64,000 nucleotides of DNA from Picocystis sp. L7 (lineage: Eukaryota; Chlorophyta; Picocystophyceae; Picocystales; Picocystaceae). Position 1 is the first letter of the stretch. Each line of letters begins with the position of its first letter. A program made the position numbers and the translations under genes. Location: contig QXJR01000003.1 of assembly GCA_020975725.1 (NCBI GenBank), positions 1,302,001-1,366,000 of the forward strand, written 5' to 3'. The notes under the pieces are model-generated. The model ran no database searches. It was not told the origin of the DNA and saw nothing but the letters and a program-made list of their open reading frames with translations. This document shows, piece by piece, positions 27,929 through 37,441 of this stretch.

Positions 27929-28891
27929 TCACAGGTAGTCTTCGTACTCTTCGCTGCTCCTGGACCAGTCGCTGTTGGAGTACGTGCCGTCGCCCATCAA
28001 CCCTCTACGGACGGACGGGAAGCTGTCCGGCTCGTCCGGATAGTCGTTGCCTACGTAGTTTTCGTCGTTCGAATCCTCGGAATCGTAGAACTCGTCGTGT
28101 TCCTCGGGACCGAAGTACAGCATCTCGGGATCGTTCGCGACTTGCACCACCGGAGCCGATCCGTGGTCTGCGTCGTCGTCGTCGTCGGGCACGTACAGGT
28201 CGTACACGTAATCGTCCGTCGTGGCTCTCGCATCTCCGTGCTCTACCTCTTCTGGAGAATGTTCCGGACCTCCTTCTGTTCTCTCGTCGAATGAACCGTG
28301 CGAGAGATTCGCGATGGCTCTCGTATCGACGTGAAGGAGGTCATAGATCCGAAAGGCGTCCTGCAACGGATCGAGTGTGCTTGCATCGGTGCCTGTCCTT
28401 CGGCTTTGGACCTGGGTGTACCGGACCGTCCTTTCCATTTCCACCTTGTCTTTTCTCAGGTTCTCCAGTCTGGTCTCGGACTTGCTTCCAGCGGTGCTTT
28501 TCCTCAGTTCCTTGCGCACCTTCTGCCTCTGTTCGATCTTCTCCATCAGATCCTTGGCCGATTGGCTGTGGGCGAGGTGCGGCATTTCGAAGGTCTCCAC
28601 CTTCCTGTACATCATGCGAACCACCTTGTTCGTCTCTTCCGATCCTTTTTCATCCCTTCCCGCGAGTTGGAGCGCCCGTTCGACGTCTTTGGCGAGCTCT
28701 TCTCCTCGTTTGTACCGTTTCCCACGGTCGAATCGACGCCACGTCTCTTCGAGCACGATGGCCTCCTCGGGCGGCGCCGACCTCTTCCGCTTCACCCGCA
28801 GCACCCTGGGTTTCTCCTCCACCTTTCCATCCGACTCGTCTGCGCCTCCTCCACCTCGAATCCCCCCATCCTCCTCCTCGTGGCGTTCCAT
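27929..28891 (-). CDS. Iwr1-like RNA polymerase II import factor (RDM4/DMS4 type)
   Basis: About 320 residues. Iwr1 binds assembled RNA polymerase II and directs it into the nucleus; the Arabidopsis orthologue RDM4/DMS4 is also needed for RNA-directed DNA methylation. Seen here: a basic N-terminal PRVLRVKRKRS (KRKR nuclear-localisation-like), a helical charged middle, and the signature Iwr1 segment near the C-terminus, DDYVYDLYVPDDDDD, then DSNDENYVGNDYPDE. The start at 28891 (MERHEEEDGG) is the first ATG in good context; upstream codons are open but Arg-rich. It is divergent from the REX1-type exonuclease, with a 30-bp minisatellite in the shared upstream region. Confidence 0.88.
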   Translation of the reverse strand: MERHEEEDGGIRGGGGADESDGKVEEKPRVLRVKRKRSAPPEEAIVLEETWRRFDRGKRYKRGEELAKDVERALQLAGRDEKGSEETNKVVRMMYRKVETFEMPHLAHSQSAKDLMEKIEQRQKVRKELRKSTAGSKSETRLENLRKDKVEMERTVRYTQVQSRRTGTDASTLDPLQDAFRIYDLLHVDTRAIANLSHGSFDERTEGGPEHSPEEVEHGDARATTDDYVYDLYVPDDDDDADHGSAPVVQVANDPEMLYFGPEEHDEFYDSEDSNDENYVGNDYPDEPDSFPSVRRGLMGDGTYSNSDWSRSSEEYEDYL

Positions 28892-28980
28892 CGCGCGTGC
28901 GCTTTCGGACGTGATGCGCGACGTGCACCGTCCCAATGGACTTAACCCATGCGCTTAACTCCCCCCCCTCATTCCCTCGG

Positions 28981-29130
28981 ATGAACTCGATCCGAGTGAA
29001 CCAGAGGGATGTGAACTCGATCCGAGTTAAGTGGAGGGATGTGAACTCGATCCGAGTGAAGTGGAGGGATGTGAACTCGATCCGAGTGAAGCGGAGGGGT
29101 TGTGAACTCGATCCGAGTTAAGTGGAGGGG
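28981..29130. repeat. 30-bp minisatellite between Iwr1 and exonuclease genes
   Basis: Five copies of a unit based on GTGAACTCGATCCGAGTTAA with a GTGGAGGGAT tail. GAACTCGA recurs at 28983, 29013, 29043, 29073 and 29104, so the spacing is 30 bp with one 31-bp unit. It fills most of the 254-bp gap between divergent start codons and ends about 15 bp before the exonuclease ATG. Confidence 0.93.
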
Positions 29131-29145
29131 TTCCGTGTGGGAGCG

Positions 29146-30936
29146 ATGGCGATGGCGCACGAGTTGGAGGCGCAGCACGAGGAGGAGGAGGGGGAAATCG
29201 TGGGCGAAACGAGGGTGGGAGAAGACGCACCGAAGAGGAAAAGAGAAGGGGAAGAAAACACGCCCAGAAGGAAGAAGAAAAAACAGAGGAAAAGAGTGGA
29301 ACAAGGCAAAGGAAACGCACAGGACTACGTCGACGTCTATGGACCTGATGCAAGGGCCGCGATCGAACTCAGGCACGACGGAGAGGCCTTGCGCGTCCTG
29401 GACTTGCAAGGATTGCTGCTCTGGGTTCTGGGCGATGGTATGAGCCCGAAATGGGCGTTCGTGAGGAACAAGCCCCTCGTCCGACGTGTGGTCATGGTTA
29501 TGGCCAGCGGACTGGACATGGGACTGATCGAGAGGAAAAAGCATCTCATGGAAAGGACGATGGAGGTGCTCGGAAAACCTCTCCCCTTCGCAGCGGTGGC
29601 ATCGACGGCAAACACCACGGCAACCATCGGTTCCCTGTTGAGCGTGCAGAGAAAGCGCAAGCAAAAGGAACAACTGGTCAAAATCAACCGGGAAGCTAGA
29701 CCGCCTCTCCCACCAACGCACTACACCATGTCTCCGGCAGAACTGAAAGACAACAACTATCCCATCCCCATATTGCTGGAGGATCAAACGCTAGCATGCC
29801 CAGAAGGTTACGTGGCGACCCAGCCTGCCGGTAAGCTAGCACCCGGATCTCCTGGAGCCCCCGCGTATGCAATGCTTTCTCTGGACTGTGAAATGTGTTA
29901 CACCAAGAACGGATTGGAACTCACGAGGGTCACGGTTCTTGACGAGAACCACAAGGAAGTGTACGACCAATTCGTTCAGCCCGAGGATCCCATCCTTGAC
30001 TACAACACGAAGTACTCCGGGATCACTGCCGAGACGCTCAACGGTGTGACGAAAACCTTGCACGAAGTTCAGCTGGACTTCTTGCGTATCGTGGCGCTGG
30101 AGACGATACTAGTTGGTCATTCCTTGGAGAACGATCTTTGCCAACTGAGAGTGATTCATCCCAACGTCGTTGACACGTCCCTCCTGTACCCGCATCCGAG
30201 GGGACCCCCTTTCAAGCCAGGTTTGCGGTTCCTCACAGAGAAATTTCTGGGCAGAAAGATTCAGGAGGAGACCCATTGCTCTGCACAGGATGCCAACGCC
30301 GCGATGGAACTGGCTTTGTTGAAGTTTCAGAACGGGCCAACGTTTGGAGAGATCAAGCAGGAAGGCGAGCCGTTGCTGGAGCTTTTGGCACGTCTGGGAC
30401 ACACTTCTTCCCTGGTGGACAGAAGGCACATTTTGCACAAATTTGCATCTGGGAACGCGAATGCCATTGTTTGTGGTTCAGACGATGACGTGGTTGCCAA
30501 ACTGAAGCAGGAAGCAAGCAACGGAAACGCAACGTTCATTTGGGGTCATTTGAACGGGCTCAGCGAATTCTACAACCAGCGGATGAAGGAGCGCCAGTTT
30601 GTAGCCCATCACGGCGGCTCCTTGCTGGAGCACTGCACGACCCCGGAGAACCTCGCGAAACGTTTTGAGGAGGAGGAAAAGACCATCGACTCCATCTTGG
30701 TGACCATCGATCGTCGCATCGCGGAAATATACGATCACGTGGAGCCCAACACGCTCGTGATGGTGACATCTGGTCATGGCAACACAGCAATGGTGAAGAA
30801 GATGATGGAGGAGCGGCACAAGAGAAAGCAGGGTGTTTTCGACTTGCCCGGTTGGACAGACTGGTGCGAGGAGTTGCTCACCCAGTCCGTGAACGAAGCC
30901 AAGCGGGGCCTTTGCTTCGTGTCCATGAAGCAATGA
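29146..30936 (+). CDS. REX1/SDN-type 3'-5' RNA exonuclease (DEDDh)
   Basis: 596 residues. Members of this group (yeast Rex1, animal REXO1/REXO5, plant SDN5-like) trim 3' ends of 5S rRNA, tRNA and small RNAs in the nucleus. Catalytic residues visible: LDCEMC with Asp247 and Glu249, GHSLENDL with Asp330, HCSAQDA with His377 and Asp382. A lysine-rich N-terminal stretch (PRRKKKKQRKR) is a likely nuclear or nucleolar signal. The C-terminal 200 residues are a family extension that could include an RNA-binding fold, which I could not identify. The start at 29146 is preferred, as earlier in-frame codons lie inside the minisatellite. AATAAA at 31014. Confidence 0.9.
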   Translation: MAMAHELEAQHEEEEGEIVGETRVGEDAPKRKREGEENTPRRKKKKQRKRVEQGKGNAQDYVDVYGPDARAAIELRHDGEALRVLDLQGLLLWVLGDGMSPKWAFVRNKPLVRRVVMVMASGLDMGLIERKKHLMERTMEVLGKPLPFAAVASTANTTATIGSLLSVQRKRKQKEQLVKINREARPPLPPTHYTMSPAELKDNNYPIPILLEDQTLACPEGYVATQPAGKLAPGSPGAPAYAMLSLDCEMCYTKNGLELTRVTVLDENHKEVYDQFVQPEDPILDYNTKYSGITAETLNGVTKTLHEVQLDFLRIVALETILVGHSLENDLCQLRVIHPNVVDTSLLYPHPRGPPFKPGLRFLTEKFLGRKIQEETHCSAQDANAAMELALLKFQNGPTFGEIKQEGEPLLELLARLGHTSSLVDRRHILHKFASGNANAIVCGSDDDVVAKLKQEASNGNATFIWGHLNGLSEFYNQRMKERQFVAHHGGSLLEHCTTPENLAKRFEEEEKTIDSILVTIDRRIAEIYDHVEPNTLVMVTSGHGNTAMVKKMMEERHKRKQGVFDLPGWTDWCEELLTQSVNEAKRGLCFVSMKQ

Positions 30937-31141
30937 CACGTTTCCTTGTGTTGGGACAGGCTCCGGGGTGATTCCATCCCCATCTCGTGGTTTCTATTTT
31001 CGAGACACACGTCAATAAATCAAAAGGCGCGAGCTCCGTGCACATCATCCCCCACGTGCACGTCCGCCCTGGTCCGACCGTTCCAATCGAATACACCAAA
31101 ACCGGACGCAAAAGAGAAGTGTCACATCGACCGAGGATGTT

Positions 31142-31306
31142 TTCTAGTCAATCTCCTTAACCGCTCGGACATATCTGCCATGCTGAACGTCTCGTTCAGC
31201 CATTGATGCGTGTGCCTTGGTTCCTCTCGAACGAGAGACACCGAAGGATGTGTGGGAAACACGCAGACACCAGGACTCGAACCTGGGCGGGCAGAGCCCA
31301 ATTGAT
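31142..31306 (-). tRNA. Permuted tRNA-Ser(AGA)
   Basis: On the minus strand the 3' half comes first (31306 down to 31262), then an 83-nt spacer (31261-31179), then the 5' half (31178 down to 31142). Joined 5'-3' they give an 82-nt tRNA. The acceptor stem GCAGATA/TGTCTGC has 7 pairs including one G-U, with discriminator G73. The D-stem is TCC/GGA. The anticodon stem ATTGA/TCAAT is perfect, with loop CTAGAAA and anticodon AGA. The long variable arm is GGGCTCTGCCC, and the T-arm CCAGG-TTCGAGT-CCTGG is perfect. The pre-RNA ends form a bulge-helix-bulge: CTAG pairs with CTAG, flanked by 3-nt bulges AAA and GGA. Cutting after the second base of each joins positions 37 and 38, the canonical intron site. 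Box B therefore precedes box A. A TTTT run follows near 31110. Confidence 0.93.
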
Positions 31307-31485
31307 CCCTAGAAAGTTTTCGGGTAGAAACCTGTCCTCAGCCAGTGACACAGACAGGGGTTGTCCAGGTCGGGGGCAAGAAGGTATAGGTAAGCTCCGA
31401 GCATCGAGAGGATCCAGGTGGACTCGTGATCGGATCGGCATCGACGTGGCGCACATCGAGACGTGCGAGGCGGATTGGAGGCGCC

Positions 31486-32139
31486 ATGGCGACGCATGCG
31501 ACGGTGAAATCCGTCCACAGGAACGTGCAGGAGAAGGGAAAGGAGGTGGAACGGTCGGTGTCGGGATGCAGGGGCTTGCAGCGACGCGCGGCCTTGGCCT
31601 GGTTGCTGCCTGCGACGGCGAGCTACGCCTTGGCCTCGCCATCACGTGCTGCGGTGGGATTCAAGAAGACGATCACGCCCAGGAGGAGGAGCTCGCCTGC
31701 CGAGGTGCAGGAATTCTTCCAAGGCGCGCAAGAAGTGGGCGGTGTCCCTGTGCGGGACCTCCAGGAAGGCGCGGGAAAAGAAGCACGCGTGGGCGACTCC
31801 GTCGTGGTGCATTTCGACTGCTTGTTCCGCGGTCTGGACGTCGCGTCCAGTCGCGAGGCGAGGCTTTTGGGGGGCAATCGAACCATCTCCGAACCGTACG
31901 AGTTCATCGTTGGCGACAGGCTCGAAGACGTGCTGGAACGAGCGAATTTCTCCAGCTCGACCAAGAGCGGAGGTCCCAAACCGCCACCGGCGCTGTTCTT
32001 GGCCACACAAGGCATGCGCGTGGGTGGAAAGCGATCCGTGCTGGTGCCGCCAGAGCTTGGATATGGAGACAAGGGATACTTGGAGATCCCTGCAGGCGCC
32101 ACGTTCGAACTGCAGGTGGAGCTGTTGGACGTGCGCTGA
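31486..32139 (+). CDS. Thylakoid-lumen FKBP-type peptidyl-prolyl isomerase
   Basis: 217 residues. FKBPs catalyse cis-trans isomerisation of prolyl bonds, and many plant members reside in the thylakoid lumen. Seen here: a basic N-terminus followed by a twin-arginine plus hydrophobic stretch, RRAALAWLLPATASYALA, and an Ala-x-Ala-like cleavage site (SRAA), which fits a chloroplast transit peptide with a Tat lumen signal. The FKBP domain follows (VHFDCLFRGLDVASSREARL, then PYEFIVGD, then GGKRSVLVPPELGYG). The arrangement resembles plant FKBP18/FKBP16-type lumenal proteins. The start at 31486 has context GCGCCATGG. Isomerase activity is not assured, because many lumenal FKBPs have diverged active sites. 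Confidence 0.85.
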   Translation: MATHATVKSVHRNVQEKGKEVERSVSGCRGLQRRAALAWLLPATASYALASPSRAAVGFKKTITPRRRSSPAEVQEFFQGAQEVGGVPVRDLQEGAGKEARVGDSVVVHFDCLFRGLDVASSREARLLGGNRTISEPYEFIVGDRLEDVLERANFSSSTKSGGPKPPPALFLATQGMRVGGKRSVLVPPELGYGDKGYLEIPAGATFELQVELLDVR

Positions 32140-33885
32140 TGCAGGAAAGGTGGAGGCGACGCCGAGCGTCGGTTGTCGCCTCCGACTCCGCCATGCGTGG
32201 TCGGCTCGGGCGTTCTGCGCTTCGAACGGACGGATGCGCGGCATGCTGATGCGAACCCATGGATCGTCCGGCGTTCTTGACGTCGCATGGACCGTGGTTG
32301 GTTCGCTTGTGCGGCAGGACCGCGTGTCGAACTGGTGTCGGTGTCGTCGACACGCCTGCAACAACCGAACCTCGTCCGTTGCACGCGTCCTTTGTATCGG
32401 TTGAATTCCGTCCCATGCTCGACCTCATGGCGTGCTTCTGAACCGGATTTTCATTCTTTCTGGCGCAAACCCAAGGAGATGAACCGCTCCCCACCGTTCA
32501 ATTGCGTTGCATGTTGCTTCGCATTCCACTCCTTGTCGGTCGCCACCGCGTGGGTCGGACCTTGGCAGCACGCAGGAGTGGCGAGTTCGAGCACGCGTGC
32601 ACGATGTTCGATTTCGAACCTCGACACGCGCGAGAGGTACACCGCATGATTTCACCGATCCATGGCGCAGGAACACATCGGTCCACGCGCCATTCCACTC
32701 GAAACCGCGCTGATGCCCATCGCCGGAAGCATTCACACCAACACCCGTTGGAGAAAAAACTCCCTTCTCCCAAACCCTGGGCCCGATCCACTCGAAGACC
32801 TCCGGCCTCCACCACGAGAGGGTCCAGGGGAGAATCTTCTCTATCCTCGGAAGTGGAGAGGGAGAGATCGTGGATCCGTTCTCATCCCAAGAGCGGATGC
32901 ACGAAGGCGATGCAAGCGACGGGAGGGCCCGCGAAACGCGGAGACCGGCTATTGGTGTGTTTCGGATGCGACTCCACGCGACGGCCAGCGTTTGGATGTT
33001 GGAACATCGATCGTACGTCCCTTCCACATTCTCGTATCGTTCTCATTCCGTTCCTTTCTCCCAAGGGAGATGTGTCTTTGGTTCTCATGGATCCACCGTG
33101 TTCAGAAAGGATGAGCTTTGATCCCTTTGCACACGTTCCAGCGACCTTCTTGGGAGGTGAATGTTGTGGCAAGGCTTGACGATCCGGTGGGTCAATCGAC
33201 AAGGTCCGTTCGATGCACGTGTAGCCAGTGAGGGTCTCGAGGAAGTCAAGAGTTTCGGGGGGAAGCTTGTGAGGAGGAAGGACGCTCGTCGATGCGGGCG
33301 AGCGAGGGGAAAACTACGATCATCGGAAGGTTGTCATGCGCTCTCCGTCGTGCGACGAATGGGTCTATCCGAGGCAGGTAGAAGGCAGGGCATTGCGGTG
33401 TGCGACGGTGCGTTGGACCGCCGTCCGAAGATGCCTTTCGATGCTCGATTGCGACGTCCAGCGTTCCATTCCATCACGTGGTGATGGTGGCCGGATTGGT
33501 TCGTGGACTTGGTGGTTTCGTGTCGGGATTCCGACCGATGGGCTTGTCCATCCAAGGAAGGATGGGGTCCTTTCGACCCCTTTCAACCCAACGCTCCATT
33601 GGACCCGCCTCGGGTTCAACCCCACCGATCCTCCTTCTATCCGTGGCTCACTTTCCCCCACCTCCTCCTCTGCGCCGATCGATCCCTTGCCCGCCCCCTT
33701 TCCCTCCCCGCACGGTGCGTTTCGGCCCCATCGGTCCGGTCCCCGAGGATCCGGTGGCGGCGCCTGCACGCCCACTCAAACGCACTCGTCGTGCTTTGGT
33801 GCGCCATTTCGATCCGATCGCACGAAGCGAGGCGCGCGTTCTGCGCCTGGATCGGACGCCTGGGAGGTCTGGGAAGGCCGTGGTG
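32140..33885. other. 1.75-kb gap between FKBP and Toc75 genes
   Basis: No recognisable protein, RNA gene or array. A run of CCTTTCGACCCCTTTCAACCC-like words near 33567-33610 resembles repeats seen upstream of other genes. The Toc75 frame stays open back to 33400, so part of this stretch could encode a longer presequence. Confidence 0.5.
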
Positions 33886-36030
33886 ATGCAGAACGCCAAG
33901 GCGAACGGACGTGGAGGATGGAGGTGGAGGAAGGTGGCGGTGCGTGCCGGGATCGGAGCCGCCGGGATCGCATGTGCAGCGGCTATGGCGCCGGCGAAAG
34001 TGGCCGGCGGTGGCCGTGGCGGAGGGTTCCGCGGCAAGCTGGGAGGTGATGGAGGTGGAGGAGGTGCCAATGGACCGCAGTGGTTGCTGGCCAAGGCCGA
34101 AGAGGAGGACGAGTTCGAAGAAACCGCCGAAGAAGAGCAGCAAAGGAAAGCGGAAGAGGAAGAAGAAAGGAGGAGGAGAATCGACACGTCCGGTGAATTC
34201 TACGTTACCAACGTCAAGTCCAAGGATCTACCCGTCGGACCCGGTGTGCCCACCGAAGACGAGCTCTTCGAAACACTCGAATGCCAACCAGGAACCATGT
34301 GCTCCAGGGAAATCGTCCAGAGAGACATGGACGCCCTCATTCAGAGCGGACTCTTCGACGACGTCAATGTCAAAGTCGGACCCGACACGGAAACCGAAGA
34401 ACCCAACGCATGCACGCTTGAATACTCCTTCCAGGAGAAAATCTGGCCGCAAGTGGAAGGGTTCTCCATCGAAGGATCCACCCTGCTGCCCAACCAGGAA
34501 ATCTCCGACGAGATCATGGACACCCGACCAGAAGGACCGTGCACAGTGCGCACCCTGGCCTTCTGCAAGAACATCATCGAAAAGTGGTACCAGGACCGGG
34601 GATATGTGTTTGGAACCGTCATCTCCTTCGATGGCATGGAAAGCGGGATGGTGACCGCGCATTGCGTGGAAGGACGCATCGAAAAGGTGGAGCTGGTGAA
34701 AGTGGACGATTCAGGAAACCCGAAGAATGAACCACTGGAGGTCAATCAGGATGTCATCATGAGGGAACTCCCGTTCCGCATCGGGGAGCTCTACAACATT
34801 GAGGATGGACGAAAGGCCCTGCGTGATATCTTCCAACTGCAGTTGTTTGACAATGTTCAGGTGGTGCCCCAGCCTGAGGGTAGGGATCCCAATGCCGTCA
34901 GCGTAGAAATCATGCTGAAGGAAAGGCCCATGAAAACGGCAGAGTTGGAGCTGGAGTGGGGAATCGCACCGAATGCCAAAGGAAAGCCAGCCATTGCATC
35001 CCTCCGTCCCGGAGGTCAGGTCTTCTTTGAGCATCGCAACTTGGCGGGCGAAGGCAGGGTTGTGTCGGCCAGTTTGTCTACTGGTGACTTGCTTTCTCCA
35101 CAGGATGACCTGGGCTTCAAAGCAGAGTATGTCCATCCATACTTCTGGAGCCCCACAGATCCAAACAAGGCGGCTCTCAATGTGTTGGCGTTCAATTCGC
35201 GTAAGCTTTCGCCCACCTTCACCAGTGGATCGCCCAGGGAACAGGTGCCCCCAGTATTTGTCGATCGTCAGGGCGTCAAGGTAGGCATCAGTGAGACGTA
35301 CAGTCGTAACAGCAAGGGATACTTTGGTGTGGTTGCCCAGGACGTGACCACCAAGGATGAAGCCGGACAGGTTTGCACCAACGGTCTACGTGCCACGCCT
35401 ACTGGTCAATACTCGGCCTCGGGTCCTTCGACAACGATCTCTGGCAAAGGACGTGACCGCTTGCTGTATCTGCAGGGTTCAACCGTGCGGGATACAACAT
35501 ACTTTTTGAACGGTTGTCCGGTCGGAGCCCGGGACATATTCACGATAGAGCAAGGGATTCTTGGCGGCTTCTTCAACCGTCACCACATGTCTTCCACGCG
35601 TTTTATTTCTTTGCTGAAGCCGAAGGAGGGCTCCTCCCTCCCGCCGGTAGTTGCAGTTTTGCATGGTAGGTTGAGCAACACGATTGGGGATCTTGCCCCT
35701 TACGAATGTTTTGCATTAGGGGGCCCATACAGTGTGCGAGGTTATAGCGTGGGTGAGCTAGGTGCAGCCCGCCGTACAGGTGAGTTTGCGGCAGAGCTTC
35801 GACTTCCCATCCCACGCTTCAATACGCAATGCTACGGATTCTTTGAGCATGGAACAGACTTTGGATCTTCAAAGACTGTGAAAGGCAACCCCACAGACTT
35901 TTACCGCCGGGCAGGGTCCGGGAGCAGTTGTGGTGTGGGAGTCCGCACTGGTTCTGTGCGCTTTGAATTCATTCGAGACATGAACGCAGGCAAGGGCCAT
36001 TTGTTCGCTACCTTCGGTGAGCGCTTCTGA
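33886..36030 (+). CDS. Toc75-like outer-envelope import channel
   Basis: 714 residues from the ATG at 33886. Toc75 is the Omp85-family pore through which nuclear-encoded proteins cross the outer plastid envelope. Seen here: an N-terminus rich in Arg and Ala, then a glycine-rich segment at about 41-64 (GGGRGGGFRGKLGGDGGGGG), as in Toc75, where polyglycine arrests the protein at the envelope; a charged Glu-rich spacer; POTRA-like repeats from about 98 to 360; and a C-terminal 16-strand-type barrel with GGPYSVRGYSVGELG and a terminal aromatic residue (FATFGERF). The start is uncertain: the frame is open 486 bp further upstream, and a longer transit peptide is possible. The glycine stretch favours Toc75 over OEP80. 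Confidence 0.9.
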   Translation: MQNAKANGRGGWRWRKVAVRAGIGAAGIACAAAMAPAKVAGGGRGGGFRGKLGGDGGGGGANGPQWLLAKAEEEDEFEETAEEEQQRKAEEEEERRRRIDTSGEFYVTNVKSKDLPVGPGVPTEDELFETLECQPGTMCSREIVQRDMDALIQSGLFDDVNVKVGPDTETEEPNACTLEYSFQEKIWPQVEGFSIEGSTLLPNQEISDEIMDTRPEGPCTVRTLAFCKNIIEKWYQDRGYVFGTVISFDGMESGMVTAHCVEGRIEKVELVKVDDSGNPKNEPLEVNQDVIMRELPFRIGELYNIEDGRKALRDIFQLQLFDNVQVVPQPEGRDPNAVSVEIMLKERPMKTAELELEWGIAPNAKGKPAIASLRPGGQVFFEHRNLAGEGRVVSASLSTGDLLSPQDDLGFKAEYVHPYFWSPTDPNKAALNVLAFNSRKLSPTFTSGSPREQVPPVFVDRQGVKVGISETYSRNSKGYFGVVAQDVTTKDEAGQVCTNGLRATPTGQYSASGPSTTISGKGRDRLLYLQGSTVRDTTYFLNGCPVGARDIFTIEQGILGGFFNRHHMSSTRFISLLKPKEGSSLPPVVAVLHGRLSNTIGDLAPYECFALGGPYSVRGYSVGELGAARRTGEFAAELRLPIPRFNTQCYGFFEHGTDFGSSKTVKGNPTDFYRRAGSGSSCGVGVRTGSVRFEFIRDMNAGKGHLFATFGERF

Positions 36031-37441
36031 GGAGCTTGTTTTTCACTTGTAAATTGCTCCTTCAATCAAAGTTGCGCATTTCGTTTTCGGGTACCTCTGT
36101 TCTTGACAAAAGTGCATCCTCAGCCGTGCCTGTTGAATTGTGCGTCATCACCTGCGCCGATGAAGGAGCGTGATGGCGGTATATCGGGATCACGAATGCA
36201 TGCAAGAGTATCTCAAGGGCGAAAAGATGTTTCTTTACCGTGTCAGCCCACGTGTGGTTGAAAAGGAGTTTTTCAGGATTGTGTCGTAATCTTAAGAAAC
36301 AAAGTGATGGGGGTCAAGGAGCATTTTTGTAAGGAACCCATGGTCTCCGGCAAAACGGGCTCAAGTGATGGCATCGATGCCTCATTCCCATCCCTTTCAA
36401 AGCATTGAATCGGACGCTTTGCGTCATGGCGATGATTTTTCAATGGGATTACTTGAGCATGTTGCCACGAAGCCGTAGGGAATCTCCCCCCTTACCTTGG
36501 CTTGCAGTTGTGAGTCACATCTTAGTTGTCTATTCCCAACTTGCGTATCATCAATGCGAAGTAGAACCTAACCTTCTTGCAAGTGCAATTTCGTGCCTTT
36601 TGGGACACTACAATGGCCACTTGAAACGCATTTCAACGTCATACTTCAAGCGTGCCGCCATTCTCCTCGAGCACATCGTGTAACGAACAGTGAAAATTGT
36701 GCGGGCGTTGCGGCGATGGCACCGGTCATCCTTGCAAATTATTTTATGCATAGCCAAAGAATATTGCTTTTGTTTCGTGAATGTCATGGAGAGCGTGCGC
36801 CTAGCGACACTTCAAGTCACCGCCGGACGAAAATGCCATTCGTGCCCTCGTTGAGGGGTGCAAAACTTGTGTCGAGTGGCTAGCAAGGAATCATGGTCCC
36901 ACGATCACCATGTCAAACTCATAACATCTTGACCACGCTTGGCATGATTCAAAGCAAAGGGACCTCCGTTTCTTGTGCCAGTGTTGCGTTTTCACCCTAC
37001 AACCAAGGTCTGTTTGCCACAGATCACGTTCATCATCCTTTGATACGCCAAGAGACCTCGTCACTTGCACTTGAATACAACGGAAGCCTTGTTTGGGTTC
37101 CTCGGCCCTCTTTTGCCATTCCACACGAACAAGTCGAACGACGCGTTTGGTTATCCTCCGCGTCGTGCGTCCCACGAGATCGAAAGCCTTCTCACCGAGG
37201 AGGACGCGATCCATTCGACGAGGTACGGGGGTAGGTATGCGTTCCCTTGTCCTCTAGTTTCCCTTTGCGTGCGGTTTGGTTGCTTGGCAAGCGTTCCTTG
37301 TCTTCCCCCTGGTCCGTGTGGCTGTTCCCATTGCCTTTCCCTTGGGGATGGGTGCTTGCACGTGGTGGTGTCCTGGCCAGGGGAGAGGGGAGCCATGCTC
37401 GAAGGTCCTCCAAAGTGCAGGTGGACGTGGTCGGATGCGCG
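36031..37441. other. 1.4-kb gap between Toc75 and MON2 genes
   Basis: Only short frames with no recognisable homology. The first 100 bp hold the Toc75 3' end, with TGTAA in CACTTGTAAATTGC. The last 200 bp are probably the MON2 promoter and leader. No RNA gene or repeat array was seen. Confidence 0.5.

Noticed and set aside
31142-31178. 5' half-tRNA as a stand-alone fragment or pseudogene
   Set aside because: Its partner 3' half lies 83 nt away on the same strand, with perfect stems and a bulge-helix-bulge, so a permuted gene explains both.
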